Under the pieces are notes generated by a model. The model did no database searches, was not told where the DNA came from, and worked only from the letters and a program-made list of their open reading frames with translations. From Glebionis coronaria (taxonomy: Eukaryota > Streptophyta > Magnoliopsida > Asterales > Asteraceae): a stretch of 64,000 bases of DNA. How positions within the stretch are numbered: position 1 is the stretch's first letter; every line of letters begins with the position of its first letter. Shown in pieces: positions 1 to 10,777 of this stretch. Position numbers and translations under genes: made by a program. Where the stretch lies: assembly GCA_025667525.1 (NCBI GenBank), contig CM046875.1, positions 201,290,125 to 201,354,124 on the forward strand, written 5' to 3'.

Positions 1-400
1 ACAATTAGTTAAAGACTGTGATCAAATATAATACATGATCACAGTAAATCATCAAACAATTATGTGACTATAAATTTGGCTATTGTCACAACATTTAAGC
101 AATGTGTAACTAAATTATATTTATGGTCACATTATAATGGGATTATATGTGACCAACACATTGAAAATGTCACACAGTAAAATATTCATGTTACAAATGT
201 TTAGAACCAAATGTAATATTTTCACTAATCTTGATATGAGTCACATTTTTTAGTATTTGTATGACTAAAGTCACTATACATAGTCACTACAAGTATTTTT
301 CTATGTGACTAACTAAGCCCATAAAATAATAGTTTGTCTCAACAAGTATTTTTTTATGTGACTAATTAAGCCCATCAAAAAAAATTTGTCACACACATTT
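1..400. repeat. GTGAC/GTCAC-rich repeat, possibly subterminal DNA of a transposon
   Basis: The short words GTGAC and GTCAC recur in both orientations about a dozen times. Two near-copies of a segment reading TATGTGACTAA-TAAGCCCAT lie near 303 and 354, each after CAAGTATTTTT. A CACTACAAG word near 284 resembles the ends of CACTA (En/Spm) elements, which are known for dense subterminal repeats. No full terminal inverted repeat or target duplication is visible, because the window starts inside the region. The assignment to a DNA transposon is inference. Confidence 0.4.
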
Positions 401-522
401 ATGAGTGTGTGTGTGTCGAAGCTTCCTTGGTACTCCCTGCATGCATTGAGTTCAGACTATTTTCCATTATGGTTTGCAACTCTTCATTTTCCCCGATAAA
501 AAACTGTGGTTGTTATGGATTG

Positions 523-530
523 TATAAATA
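523..530 (+). promoter_or_regulatory. TATA box (TATAAATA)
   Basis: TATAAATA lies about 97 bases before the ATG at 627. The stretch between them is C/A/T-rich, like a plant 5' leader, and has no upstream ATG in the last 60 bases. It fits a promoter for the small frame at 627. Confidence 0.4.
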
Positions 531-626
531 CCCTGCCTATGGTTACATAATCTTTAACATCACCAACAATCGATCATCTTCCCCAAATCAAAAACACCTT
601 TTTACTTTCAATTAACAGATTGATCC

Positions 627-730
627 ATGGCAGATTCTCAAGGAAGTACTTGTGATGGAAATGCCACTCCTATGTTGGATGAGATTATGCAACTCACTGG
701 TGGTGCGCATATTTCGTATGCCATGAGGGT
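627..730 (+). pseudogene. First part of an unrecognised coding exon, cut by a retrotransposon
   Basis: An ATG in good context (GATCCATGG) opens a frame starting MADSQGSTCDGN. It runs without a stop for about 34 codons to the 5' end of the outer Ty3 LTR at 731; beyond that the frame reads LTR sequence and stops at 786-788. The TATA box at 523 and the leader-like stretch support a real start. I do not recognise the peptide. It may be a host gene or the first exon of a DNA transposon whose subterminal repeats are at 1-400. Its continuation would lie beyond the right end of the outer retrotransposon, outside this window. Confidence 0.35.
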
Positions 731-731
731 T

Positions 732-761
732 GATGAGACTGCTTTTATACATAGTCTTATC
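732..761 (+). repeat. LTR-terminal inverted repeat (hairpin) of outer Ty3 LTR
   Basis: GATGAGACT (732-740) pairs with AGTCTTATC (753-761), nine pairs with one G-T. The LTRs at 17095, 29460 and 53794 have GATGAGAT / ATCTCATC at the same place, so the stem is kept while its sequence differs. Confidence 0.65.
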
Positions 762-1040
762 GTCCAAAACGGGCTTAAAATGCATTAAATATCATCAAAA
801 AGGCCAAATATATTCTTGTGTTTGTTACATGTGTATTTTAGGTATGGATATTGAGAAAATGACAAAAGATCACAAGAAACAAGCAAAAACGAACACGGGA
901 AACGAAGTCGTACAATGAACAAAGCCCTAATGAAGATTTTCCAAGAAAAACCCTTGAAGAATTGAAGATTGTACAAGAAGGGTCCTCCAATATTGAAGAA
1001 TTGACACTTTGAACCCTTGTATATTCATAATTACAAGTTT

Positions 1041-1135
1041 GGTCCTTAAAGTTTGTCAATTTACAAAAAGGGCCCTCCACTTTGAAGATTGGCAAGAATG
1101 GTCCCTCATATATCAAGACTTGTCAATATTAGTCC
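1041..1135 (+). repeat. Four GTCC boxes phased at about 30 bp in U3
   Basis: GGTCC at 1041, GGGCC at 1070, GGTCC at 1100 and AGTCC at 1131 are set 29-31 bp apart, with TTTG(A/T)A-(A)TTGNCAA-like spacer words between. The same layout occurs in the other three large Ty3 LTRs. Confidence 0.7.
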
Positions 1136-1847
1136 TCCAAAAAGTCAATCATACGAGTCAAGACCATACTCTTTGAAGAAAATGCCAAAATAGCCCTTCA
1201 AGAATCATAAATTGGTAAGAAATACCCCTGAAAATACTTTGGAAAAGTATTTGGGGCAAAAGTGTGAAAACCAAAACTTGGTTATAAAGGAAATTCAGAT
1301 TTTTTTGTTTAAAGCTGAAATGAAAAGAGAAAGAAAGGCTGAGGGGAAAAGTTGCCAAGACATAATACTTACCTAGGCCAGTAAGGGCTTGACACGTGCC
1401 TCACTAACACTCTCCACCAATGAGAACCCTCCCTTTTTACACCTCATCATCCCACTTAGCTTTATTAAACTAATCATAACTGATTAGTTAAATTGGCGCC
1501 TAACACACCTTTTAAACCCAAATTCAGATCAAACTTAGCACTATTCACCTCAAGAACAAAAATTGGGCATTTGCTTAATCCATGAAATTAACCCTCCATA
1601 ACCTCCAGATTTAAGATTAAGTTGGCCATAATCAAAACCCAACCTCTAACTTTGCCACCTCATCATCTCCAAGCTCACATGTTAGACCTCTCACACACGT
1701 TTTATGAAGAAGATGCCAAAATAAGCCAGCCATCCAACGCCCAAGATTCTTGCTTCAAACTTAAGCTCATTATGCGCCTTAGATCAAATTGGGGACTTCA
1801 CCAGCTTAGGGTTTACGTTTTATGCTTCCTTAGCTTAGTTTGTAGCC

Positions 1848-1856
1848 TATATAAAG
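1848..1856 (+). promoter_or_regulatory. LTR TATA box (TATATAAAG)
   Basis: TATATAAAG is followed 83 bases on by AATGAA at 1931. The other Ty3 LTRs have TATAAAAG followed 77-80 bases later by AATAAA, so this is the likely LTR promoter. Confidence 0.6.
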
Positions 1857-2350
1857 GCATTAGGTCATTACTTTGTAGTTGCTCTTGGTTTTCTATTTGG
1901 TCAACATTCTGTAAATCATCCTTCATTATTAATGAATTGTGTTTGAATTGTGTGACGAATTCCAAGTGCCAACCTTTTTTGTTATTTGTTAATGATATAT
2001 GATTGTGCTTGTTAAGTCTTAAAACCTGTTTTTAAACTTTGTGCAAGAAATTTCTCAAAGTTCAAAATCTTGATATTTTCTAAGTCTTTGGTACATGTTT
2101 GTGTTGATCCCAAACTTAGATCGATTAGCTTTGTGTATACGAGATTAGATCAAGTATAACACGTAGAGAAACCTTTGTTATATGCTTTGTGAATCTAAGT
2201 ATTATGCGGAATTTAATACTTAAACAAGAACACAAGATGTAAACAAAACTTTCACTTTGATTATGAATGTCAAACTTGCTTACAATGAAAGATGTTTACG
2301 AATGAAAACTTATATAAAACTTGATTCTAAACATTAACCTAAAGGCCTTC

Positions 2351-2357
2351 TTTTATA
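2351..2357 (-). promoter_or_regulatory. LTR TATA box (TATAAAA), 3' LTR copy
   Basis: TATAAAAGAAGG reads on the - strand about 270 bases into the LTR, a usual place for a copia promoter. The active copy would be the one in the 5' LTR (13764-13770). Confidence 0.55.
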
Positions 2358-2489
2358 GACTAAGAAGCCTTGTACAATAAGCTACGTATCAACTATTCTA
2401 GGTAAAGATAAACATAGAAAATACATTATCGTTTCTATCCTTACTAGAAGTATTCTAGAACATAATAAACGTGTAGCTCACATCTTCCA

Positions 2490-2594
2490 TCAGTGCTTGT
2501 CTTCAATCTGTCAACGCTTGACTTTAACTTGTCAACGCTTAAGCTGTCAGCGCTCACTTTGCTCTTGTCAACGCTTGAGTTGTTCTTGTCAGCG
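2490..2594 (-). repeat. Phased TCA(A/G)CG array in copia LTR
   Basis: Cores start at 2490 (TCAGTG), 2511, 2532, 2547, 2568 and 2589, spaced 21, 21, 15, 21 and 21. The usual context is (T/C)TGTCA(A/G)CGCTTGA. The - strand stays open through the array and would read repeated Val/Ala-Asp-Lys/Arg. The same array is in the other LTR at 13903-14007. Confidence 0.8.
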
Positions 2595-2627
2595 TTCAAG
2601 TGATCTGGCCTTAATTTATTCCCAACA

Positions 2628-2642
2628 ATCCTCCCCTAAACT
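2628..2642 (-). other. Polypurine tract of the copia element
   Basis: On the - strand TTTAGGGGAGGAT directly abuts the 3' LTR. This is the expected plus-strand primer of reverse transcription. Confidence 0.8.
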
Positions 2643-4066
2643 TGATATTCACTCTTATGATCAAGTTTCTGAATAAACATTAAGAACTTGGAGGAGTCTG
2701 ACAAACCTTATCATATTGGTAATAAATAAATCTGATCAAATTCTTTGCCACGTCACTTGTATAATCTATCTCCAACTGGGTGTCTTTCATCTTTTCCAAA
2801 ACAGCCTTGGATATGAAATACTGAGCATCTACAAGTAAATACTCAGCAAACTTTGTAGAACTCAAATGGTATACACCAGCAGCTGAATATAACCTCCATT
2901 GAAGACCACTGAGGTCATCTTCAAGATCCTTCCATATTTCAGGATCTTCCTCATTTGTCCCACACATTCTTTTGAATGTGGTCCAAAGTTTTATTCCATT
3001 GGCTGAAGTTGGTGCTTCAGCCTCATACTTGGTCTCCAACAACCTCCAAAGGTCCACCAAGTCTTCTCTATCACAACTTGCAAATAAAGATATGAGAGTG
3101 GTAAAAGTGTGTACCTCCTTGCCATATCTTCCAATCTTCCAGAATCCACATTCATCCTCATCATAACTCACAATTGGATTCCTGGAATCTAATGGTAACA
3201 CATGCACCATATATGAAGCTTCTAATGGGGAGAGCTTGAGGCTCTTTCTAATAACTACTTCACTTGGATATAGTTGATTCATATCTTTTGGAAACTCAAG
3301 TGTAAATCCCTTCTTCATTTGCCTAGGAACTATCATAGCTTTCTTGATTTCCATCTCTTCTGCAAGTTGCTCCTTTCTTTCATCTGAAAGAAGTCTGAAA
3401 GTGTTTTCTTCCTGCACTTTCACCCAAATAGGATAAGCCCTATGTTCCAACTCATCAAATGTAAAAGATTTCAGCTTCTGATGTGTCCATCCAACTCCAT
3501 GACATTTGAGCAACATAAAGTAGAGCTTCCTTCTATCCCTTTTCAACTCAGAGAGAATGTTGCTTGCCTTGTGCTTCAAAATCACCTTACAATCCTTCTG
3601 AACTCTAAGAAGAATCTCCAAACCCCATATCTGATCTGAAATGGTCAAGTCTGGATTATCCATACAACTTTCTTCCCAAGAATTGTACATCTGAACCACC
3701 TCTGGCATATCAAAATCAATCTGCAACTTTAAATCTCTCAACTTTTCCCTAGCAAGCTCATCACCATACTCAAGTCTTTCTGGTTCAGTAATCATCACAC
3801 TTGAATCTGAGCTAGCTCCATCACTTTCTTCTTCAGAAGTCACAACAAATGGTGACTTTTCCTTTTCACCTTGCTCCATCATTTGCTCAGCCAACCTTCT
3901 ATCAAATTCAACCTGAGCTGCATTCTTTGGAACAATTTCTTCTACCAACTTACCCTTACCCTTATCTGATAGTGCAATGGTTGGTAAGGTAGATGGTAAT
4001 ACCTGAGTAGGAACATCCTTGATGATAGATGATGACTGGAATACATCACCTCCATATGCAGATCTG

Positions 4067-4135
4067 TCAACGCCCAAATTTCCTCTATCAGCGCCCAAAC
4101 TTGTCTTGTCAACGCTCAAATATTTTCCCTCAGCG
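4067..4135 (-). repeat. Phased TCA(A/G)CG array inside the accessory ORF
   Basis: Cores start at 4067, 4088, 4109 and 4130, exactly 21 bp apart. On the - strand they encode a 7-residue repeat of the form (V/A)D(K/R)-x-x-x-G/S. Confidence 0.8.
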
Positions 4136-4792
4136 CCTTGTGTAACCTCTCTCAACATATCTGTAAATGATAAATTTAAATTGGTTGGAGAGATCAAGGA
4201 CGTATCAAAACCTGTTTGTTCCTTTAAAGTAGTAAGAGCTTCAGCAACATCCATTGATTGACCATCTTGACTGCTCTTATCACTCAGATTTCTTTGATCT
4301 TCCTCCCCTTTGGAAGACTCCTCCATACCTCTCCCAGCATGATCACTCTCCAAAACAACAATCCTCTCCCTCAATTCCTTGAGTTCAAGGCCTTGTGAGC
4401 TGACAATTTGTACTAAGTCTGCATTTTGCTTTTACAAGCGAATGCAGACTGCCGTCAATTCCAAAAGAGTCATTGGTTCCAGACTGCCCTCTTCTGAAAT
4501 GGGGATTTGACTTCCTAAGTCAGGTTCATTGGGCATGGATGAGGACTTAATTATGGTGGGACTGCCTTGGCCAGCTTCTAAGCCAGAACCAATAGTCCCA
4601 GCCTCACCCAGGTCACCAGCCACACTGGTGGTGGTGGTTCTCTCTGCTTCATAGCTAGGACCACCAGAGGAGAACTCCCCAGCAGTCCTTTGGCGTTTAA
4701 TCAACCTATATTCAGGTGGTGTGGAAGATGGTGTGGAAGAATGGGTAGATGTGGGTTGGTTAAGGGGTGTTTGGGATTGTGATGGTTGGGTG

Positions 4793-4840
4793 TCAGCGTT
4801 GGAAATAGGCACATCAACGCCAACATTTGATGTGTCAGCG
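4793..4840 (-). repeat. Second phased array inside the accessory ORF
   Basis: Cores start at 4793, 4814 and 4835, exactly 21 bp apart, in the low-complexity Pro/Ser/Thr-rich part of the reading frame. Confidence 0.75.
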
Positions 4841-6010
4841 TCAAAGGGTTCTTGGTCAAGTTGCATTTGTTCAGGTGAGGGTAAAGGTGCAGGAATAGGT
4901 TCAAGTTGTGGGTGAGGGTCTATATGAGGTTGGGGGTCTGGTTGAGGTTGTGCTGCTGCGATAACAGCAAGCATGGCTGGGGTTAAAGGTAGGTCTCTAT
5001 GAGGTGGTGAATTCATCTTGGTAAAAATAGCTTTCTTTTGTTCAGGGATTTTATAAAAGTCATTGTGATCCCTTGAACAATATCTTTGATCATCAAAAAT
5101 CATTTGCAGAAAACGGGGATAAGCTAAAGTCATTTTTGTCCCCTTGTTTTTACACATCCCTTCAAAAATCATTTTGGAATAGTTATATTTTTGCCCTGTT
5201 GCAATACACACAATAGCAGTTGCAATGGATCTATTGATCTCATTGTGTGCAGTACATTTGGGACTCAAACATTGAAGGAGAATGTGAATGAGGTACTTCC
5301 AGGCTGGGGGAAATTCCTGCTTATGCTACTTATTAAGAGTACATGCATCAAGAATAGGGTATCCCAAAGCCCTAAGCCCTTGTTCTATTTCAGTTATGGG
5401 AAGAATGGTTACACCATCAGCATCATCAAGATGCAAGGCCTGGCGTACCAAGGCCTCAGTAACCACCCAAGATCTCCCATGAACAATAGAAGTTAATGTG
5501 GTCACTCCATTAACTGTTGAGGAACTAACAGTGTTCCAAAACTGTTTAATGTGTGTGACTGGAATGAGTGGTGAATGAGAAAGAGCATACCTTAATGGGG
5601 ATGCGTTCAAATACGCCACCATTTGTGTATATTGAGGGAGCAAAGTATTATCAGCAACAAGATAAGCAATCATGTTGTGTTGAGACTTGAACCCCAAATC
5701 CAATTCTGCTGAGTTAAATCTTGGTGCCATTGATGAAAGCTGTTAATTTGAAGTGTAGAAGATGAAGGTTGATAAGAGAAAAGTGTTAGACAAGAATTAT
5801 AGATACCCTGTTTAAAAATAGGAGCCAAATTTATAGGAGATAAACAATGCATGTGATTGGCCCAAAAATAGGCAAAGATTTTCAAAAACTAATCATGAAA
5901 ATATTGAAAAAGTTATAAGTTATCTCATGCATTTAATGAAAGTAACAACTCCTAAAATTACGGCTTGAAAATATGTCAAAAAGTAACAACTGGGTAGGTC
6001 CCATTGAGTG

Positions 6011-6126
6011 TCAACGGTCAAATATAACCCATCAACGCCCAACGGCTATAATCTTGTCAACGTTCGCCTAAAGCCATGTCAGCGTCCAATTTGGTCACAA
6101 CAACGCTTGGAAAAATCTTGTCAGCG
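6011..6126. repeat. Phased array in the copia spacer (I)
   Basis: Cores start at 6011, 6032, 6057, 6079, 6100 (ACAACG) and 6121, spaced 21, 25, 22, 21 and 21. Unlike the coding arrays, two intervals are not multiples of three. Confidence 0.75.
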
Positions 6127-6773
6127 TCCAAAAATAAAATTGTTTTAAAAAGTGAAAAATGACCTTAACAAGTAATTTATCCTAGAGAAAATAACCAAAA
6201 GCTGATAATTATTATAGGGCGGCAAGCACTGTCCAGTTATGCACACTTGCATAAGCAAGATAGACATAACAGTCCTCTAGTGTCCCTTGCTAACCAAAAT
6301 ACTTAACAACCAAGTTACCTTATAAAATCCTTGTTACTCCCAGGTAAATCCCATATCAAAATGATTCCCAAGTCTCCCAACAGACCACAACCAATTCTAG
6401 GCCAAAAATGTCTTGGCAGCATGCAAAGTTGATATACTATGCATGCTACAGTGCCTCATGGTTTAGTAAAACTAACCCATACTCACCTGTGGACACAATC
6501 TAGAATTGTGATAAGAGTATCATATGGATACCCAAAAATCCTAAAGGTTCCTAAAACCTCCCCTTAAACAAAGATACAAAGAGTTTGCTAAAACATGCAT
6601 GAACATAAAAAATTTATGTCAAGATAGGAATGAAACATTCCAACCATCATCCATAAATAAAAACTTGTCCAAATGCTTCTCCTTTGATCCATAAGCAACT
6701 CTGTATCCAATGGTATACTGCTAACACCATCTGCACATTTAGATTGAAAACCACAAAACTAACATTGTTGCTG

Positions 6774-6888
6774 ACAACGCCCCGATAACACATAACAGCG
6801 TTGAAAGAAGCTTTGTCAGCGTTAGACAATTATATTGCTGACAACGTTGCAAAAACACTTATCAGTGTTCAAACAACCTTTGTCAGTG
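6774..6888. repeat. Phased array in the copia spacer (II)
   Basis: Cores start at 6774, 6795, 6816, 6841, 6862 and 6883, spaced 21, 21, 25, 21 and 21. Two copies carry TG in place of CG, as expected from deamination of methylated CpG. Confidence 0.75.
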
Positions 6889-6986
6889 TTAGAAAAATAT
6901 AGTGGAAAATCTAAATTATCAATAAGACCAATAATAGTAATGCATCATCCTGTACATACTTTTACAAAAAGAATCCAAAACACATA

Positions 6987-7895
6987 TTAAGTGAGATTAA
7001 CCATTCCAATACTTGTTACCAAGTACTGAAATCTTCCAGTATCAAAAGGTTTAGTTAATAAATCTGACACATTTTCCTCAGTGTCAACCCTATCTGGTTG
7101 TATTAAACCTTTCTCAAAGCAATCTCTTATAAAATGGTGTCTAATTTCTATGTGTTTAGTTTTAGAATGATGCACAGGATTCTTAATGATGCATAAAGTA
7201 CTATTATTGTCAACAAATATCTTAGTATGCATGAAATTATACCCATAATCCAACAGCTGCTTCTGAATCCACAACACTTGACCACAACATGCTACTGCAG
7301 CCACATATTCTGCTTCAGTTGTAGAGTTAGCCACCACTGTTTGTTTCTTGCATTGCCAAGATATTAATCTGCTCCCAAGAAATTGACATCCACCAGTTGT
7401 GGATTTCCTATCAAACTTGTCACCACCATAATCACTATCTGAATATGCAATCAGCTCCAATGGTGAATCCTTTGGGTACCACAAAACAAGAGTAGGGAAA
7501 CATCTTAGGTACCTAAAGATCCTCTTCACAGCATAAAGGTGACATTCTTTGGGAGTCACTTGATAACGTGCACAAGCACATACAGTAAACATGATATCAG
7601 GTCTGGAAGCAGTAAGATACATCAAGGATCCAATCATGGATCTATAATGCCTGACATCAACATCTTTCCCATCTCCAATCTTTCCCCAGGGGTGTTCTCT
7701 ATCCATAGGAGTAGAAGCCCTCTTTTCATGTGGAGAAAAGCCAAACTTCTTCAAGATTTCAGCAACATATTTGTCCTGGGAGATGAAGATACCATCTTCT
7801 TTCTGCTGAACTTGTAAACCAAGAAAGAAGTTCATCTCCCCCATAGCACTCATCTTGAATTTGTCTGTCATAAGCTTGGAGAAATCCTCACTCAT
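6987..7895 (-). pseudogene. Copia pol, C-terminal part of RT and RNase H
   Basis: The frame opens at the RT thumb (MNFFLGLQV, ILKKFGF) and runs through the conserved copia stretch YRSMIGSLMYLTASRPDI to RNase H (AYSDSDYGGD, KKQTVVANSTTEAEY, KTKHIEIRHHFIRD, DLLTKP). It is the downstream half of the polyprotein. A one-base frameshift near 7893-7897 separates it from the RT palm at 7892-8542. Apart from that the domain looks whole; the RNase H acidic residues D (SDSDYGG) and E (TEAEY) are present. It acts with RT in reverse transcription inside virus-like particles. Confidence 0.9.
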
Positions 7896-8542
7896 CTTTG
7901 AACAGTAGACCCAAAAATGATATCATCAACATAGACCTGCACAAGCAACACATATTTTCCTTTCTTCTTTGTAAATAGTGTCTGATCTATGGTGCCCCTC
8001 TTGAATCCATTGTCCATCAAATATGTAGACAAAGTACCATACCATGCTCTAGGGGCTTGATGAAGGCCATACATAGCCTTTTTGACTCTATACACTTTAT
8101 CTGGATGCTCAGGATCCTCAAAACCAGGAGGTTGCATGACATAAACTTCCTCAACTATGGTGCCATACAAGAATGCACTCTTTACATCCATTTGATAGAC
8201 TGTAAAGCCCATGCAAGATGCATAGGCTAGAAAAATCCTAATAGCTTCAATCCTTGCAACTGGTGCAAAGAATTCTTCATAGTCTATCCCCTCCTCTTGT
8301 GTATAACCTTGAGCCACTAACCTTGCGTTGTTTCTGACAACAATACCTCTTTCATCTCTTTTGTTCCTGAGAACCCATCTTGTCCCTATTGGTCTGACAT
8401 ATCTAGGACAATCAACCAGCTCCCAAACATCCTGAATAGCAAATTGGTGAAGCTCATCCTGCATTGCTTCCACCCAACTTGGTTCTTTGAGAGCATCAAA
8501 TATCTTCTTGGGTTCTTCTTGTGACAGAAAACATGCAAACAA
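7892..8542 (-). pseudogene. Copia pol, reverse transcriptase fingers and palm
   Basis: Shows the copia RT landmarks in order: [53 protein letters not shown] (in two blocks), [35 protein letters not shown] and the YVDDI catalytic box near the end. It lies in the same frame as PR-IN, divided from it by one TAA at 8549-8551. After IIFGST it runs into TGA because of a one-base loss, and the thumb continues in another frame at 7895. It converts element RNA to DNA when intact; this copy cannot make a full RT without recoding. Confidence 0.92.
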
Positions 8543-8548
8543 ACATGC

Positions 8549-10606
8549 TTACACAAGAGGGGTATCAACCTTCTTGTGTATATTGGCAATAAATCCACCA
8601 AAACTTTGATGGGATCTTCTTGTCTGAACTGGAGTCATAACATCACCAATGATCTGAGATGGAGGGTGATTCTTCATTGTGGAAGTGAGAACTCCTCCTT
8701 CAAAAAGTCTGGTGTCCTCAACTTCACGCTCCATGTTGCCAATATCTTCTTCATCAGACTCTCTTTGAGCAACAGGAATCTCTTCATGGACATTGGAAGG
8801 TCCACCTTGTTCAAAACTGGAAGAGAAAAGATGCCCATAAGTGTTGTCAACGTTTGAATCTTGGTTGTCAGCGTCAGGGCTGACAGCGCCTGAAATGTTG
8901 TTGTCAACGTCTGAATTGGTCTTGTCAGTGCTGGATTTTCCTTTGTCAGCGCCTGAAGAACCATGCATGTTTGTATTTGGTGGTATTTGGAAACCACCAT
9001 TATCTTGTCCAGCAGCAGCAGCAGCAAAAGCATCAGTCCAAATGGGAATTATGACATATTCAAATTTAGGAGATGCCTTTTCTGCTTGTGATCCAACCCT
9101 CTCGTCCACCTGTGTACCTGAAACATGAACAACTTGTTCCTCCACAACATTTGAAGTTACCTTCACAATGTCTGGATTAGTGACAGGCATATAATTTAAA
9201 GTTCTAGATAAGGGTTCCAAATCAAACAACCAATTAGGACCACTTTCAGGATCACTAGGTTTATTCTCTAAGAACCTAACATGTACTCTTTCAACAATAC
9301 GTTTGTCCTCCTTAAGATAAACCCTATAACCCTTGCTCTGCACTGAATACCCCATGAAGTAACCTTCATCACCTTTTGCACTAAATTTCCCTAAGGCATC
9401 ACTAGTGTCTAAGACTACTACATGACATCCAAAAGGTCTGAGAAAACCAATATTAGGTTTTCTTCCCCAAAGTAACTCATAAGGTGTCTTGTTCTGAATT
9501 TTGTTAACCAATGCTCTATTTTTCACATAGCATGCTGTATTTACAGCCTCAGCCCAAAAGGCTATGGGAAAGTGAGCATCAGCCAACATTGTTCTGGCTG
9601 CTTCAATTAGGGTTCTATTCTTCCTTTCAGCAACCCCATTTTGTTGTGGGGTTCTAGCAATACTAAACTGCCTAGTAATTCCCTTCCTGGCACAAAAATC
9701 ATCTAGCTTCTTGTTCCTAAATTCTCCACCATTATCACTCCTAAGCATCTTAACCTCATTGCCAGACCTTTTCTCAATTTGAGTGATAAATTCAATAAGA
9801 ACATCAGCTGTGTCACTCTTCATAGCTAGAAAGAATGTCCAAGTAAACCTATAAAAGTCATCTGTGACAACAAAACAATATGACTTGCCATTCAAACTTT
9901 CTATATCAGTTGGACCAAAGAGGTCCAAGTGAAGCATATGAAGAGGTCTGGAACTAGTATGCACCTGCTTGGACTTGAATGAGACCTTGTGCTGCTTGCC
10001 TTTAAGACATGCAACACAAGAGTGGTCATTGTGGAAGGCCTTCTCAGGCAAACCATCAACTAAACCAAGCCTCACAAGTCTATTTATATTTTTAAAGTTT
10101 ATGTGCCCTAGTCTCCTGTGCCACAAATTACTTTCATCTACTGAGGCCTTAGCATAAAAACAAGACATATTTGTATTCACTTTAATCCCATTTAAATTCA
10201 CATTGTGTATGTCCTTATGCCTAGGTGTTCTATACTCAATATACTTCTCATCAGGGATCTTAAAATCCTTGCTTAACACCAAACACTCAGTATCAGTGAA
10301 AAGAACCTTATTTTTGTTATCACACACTTGTGATACACTAAACAGATTATAATCCAGTTCTTTTACCAGGAAGACGTTTTCAAAACGTAGATTATTGGTG
10401 AGAAGGGTTCCTTTGCCAGTAATGGTGCCATATCCACCTCCAAAGTATACCTTATCACCATCTTTAATAGGAGTGAAGTTCGTCAGATAGTCCTCCTTTC
10501 CTGTCATGTGCCTTGAGCATCCACTATCCCAATATTCATAATCATTGATCTGCTTTTGAATGCCCTGCACATAAAGAAAACAAATTAGTTTTCTTTGGGA
10601 ACCCAA
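8549..10606 (-). pseudogene. Copia pol, protease and integrase
   Basis: N-terminal part has the aspartic protease signature (WDSGCSRHMTG). A GAG-pre-integrase zinc motif follows (LWHRRLGHINF, then CVACLKGKQ). The integrase core has LDLFGP, VVTDDFYRFTW, RSDNGGEF and TPQQNGVAERKNR, giving the D-D-E triad. Further on are PFGCHVVVL, GYFMGYS and a long disordered linker before RT. The linker carries an in-frame 21-bp repeat array (8847-8951) rich in Asp/Ser/Asn. There is no ATG at the 5' edge; it continues the Gag-Pol frame, with stops or frame change in the junction at 10607-10777. A TAA at 8549 ends it before RT. Confidence 0.92.
8847..8951 (-). repeat. Phased array in the integrase-RT linker
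   Basis: Cores start at 8847, 8868, 8883 (ACAGCG), 8904, 8925 (TCAGTG) and 8946, spaced 21, 15, 21, 21 and 21, all multiples of three. They fall in the disordered linker and spare the enzyme domains. Confidence 0.8.
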
Positions 10607-10777
10607 CTCTCAGAAGACTTGGATTCATCTGGTTGTTCAATAAGAACAGACTTAGTTCTCACAACAACCCCATTCTCATCCTTTTTAGGATGAAATACCC
10701 AGTTAACCCCAATTGGTTTTGTAATGACTTTTGAAATATAATTAAACCTGTTGCAAGTCATTGAAATTCCATTATTA
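10607..10777 (-). pseudogene. Gag-protease junction of the copia element, frame broken
   Basis: The Gag frame stops at 10778, but a neighbouring - strand frame continues as an open peptide with KPIGVNWVFHPKKDENG and ends SWVPKEN near 10590. Copia elements commonly have a WVPK-like motif between Gag and protease. One shift near 10790 and a stop or shift near 10590 therefore separate parts of what was one Gag-Pol frame. Confidence 0.6.

Larger units (their letters stand above)
731..2101 (+). repeat. 5' LTR of outer Ty3 element, left part (U3 and start of transcript)
   Basis: It starts TGATGAGACT, like the LTRs at 17095, 29460 and 53794 (TGATGAGATG). It includes a terminal inverted repeat (732-740 with 753-761), four phased GTCC boxes (1041-1135), a TATA box at 1848 and a poly-A-like AATGAA at 1931. 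It is interrupted after 2101 by the copia element; GTTTG at 2097-2101 is the duplicated target. The short ORFs on either strand do not look like genes. Confidence 0.9.
2102..2627 (-). repeat. 3' LTR of the copia element
   Basis: 526 bp, near-identical to 13515-14040. On the - strand it starts TGTTGGGAATAAATT and ends GGGATCAACA. It has a - strand TATAAAA at 2351-2357 and a six-copy TCA(A/G)(C/T)G array at 2490-2594. Confidence 0.95.
2680..5730 (-). pseudogene. Accessory ORF behind copia pol (about 1,016 codons), broken by two in-frame stops
   Basis: Three adjoining open segments (5730-5326, 5325-4432, 4431-2680) share one - strand frame, separated only by single stops: TAG at 5328-5326 and TAA at 4434-4432. 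The true start is the ATG at 5730. The N-terminal part (motifs LRYALSHSP, QFWNTV, LPITEIEQGL, PPAWKYLIH, YPRFLQMI) resembles proteins abundant in Asteraceae genomes and sometimes mislabelled 'synaptobrevin, longin-like' (from memory). The middle is Pro/Gln/Ser/Thr-rich and disordered. A Leu-rich coiled-coil-like stretch spans the second stop. The C-terminal 350 residues look globular and are unrecognised. Two in-frame 7-residue repeats (4130-4072 and 4840-4793) come from the 21-bp TCA(A/G)CG word. Its place matches the extra ORF of Sirevirus elements. No clear membrane segment is seen, so an envelope role is unsupported. Confidence 0.7.
5731..6986 (-). other. Spacer between copia pol and accessory ORF
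   Basis: No convincing coding frame. It holds two six-copy TCA(A/G)CG arrays (6011-6126, 6774-6888). An mRNA for the accessory ORF would need a splice acceptor or promoter here; none can be assigned with confidence. Confidence 0.6.

Noticed and set aside
1622..2002. 126-codon ORF in the outer LTR
   Set aside because: Lies across the LTR TATA box, has no protein-like features and is not preserved in the related LTRs.
2490..2594. CRISPR-like array in the copia LTR
   Set aside because: Plant DNA; repeats are 8-13 bp with very short, related spacers; no cas genes.
5326..5730. Calling this segment a SNARE/synaptobrevin longin protein
   Set aside because: That label is common for such plant ORFs, but position behind copia pol and one shared frame with the following segments make it a retrotransposon accessory protein.
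2680..5730. Calling the accessory ORF an envelope protein
   Set aside because: No signal peptide or clear membrane segment could be seen.
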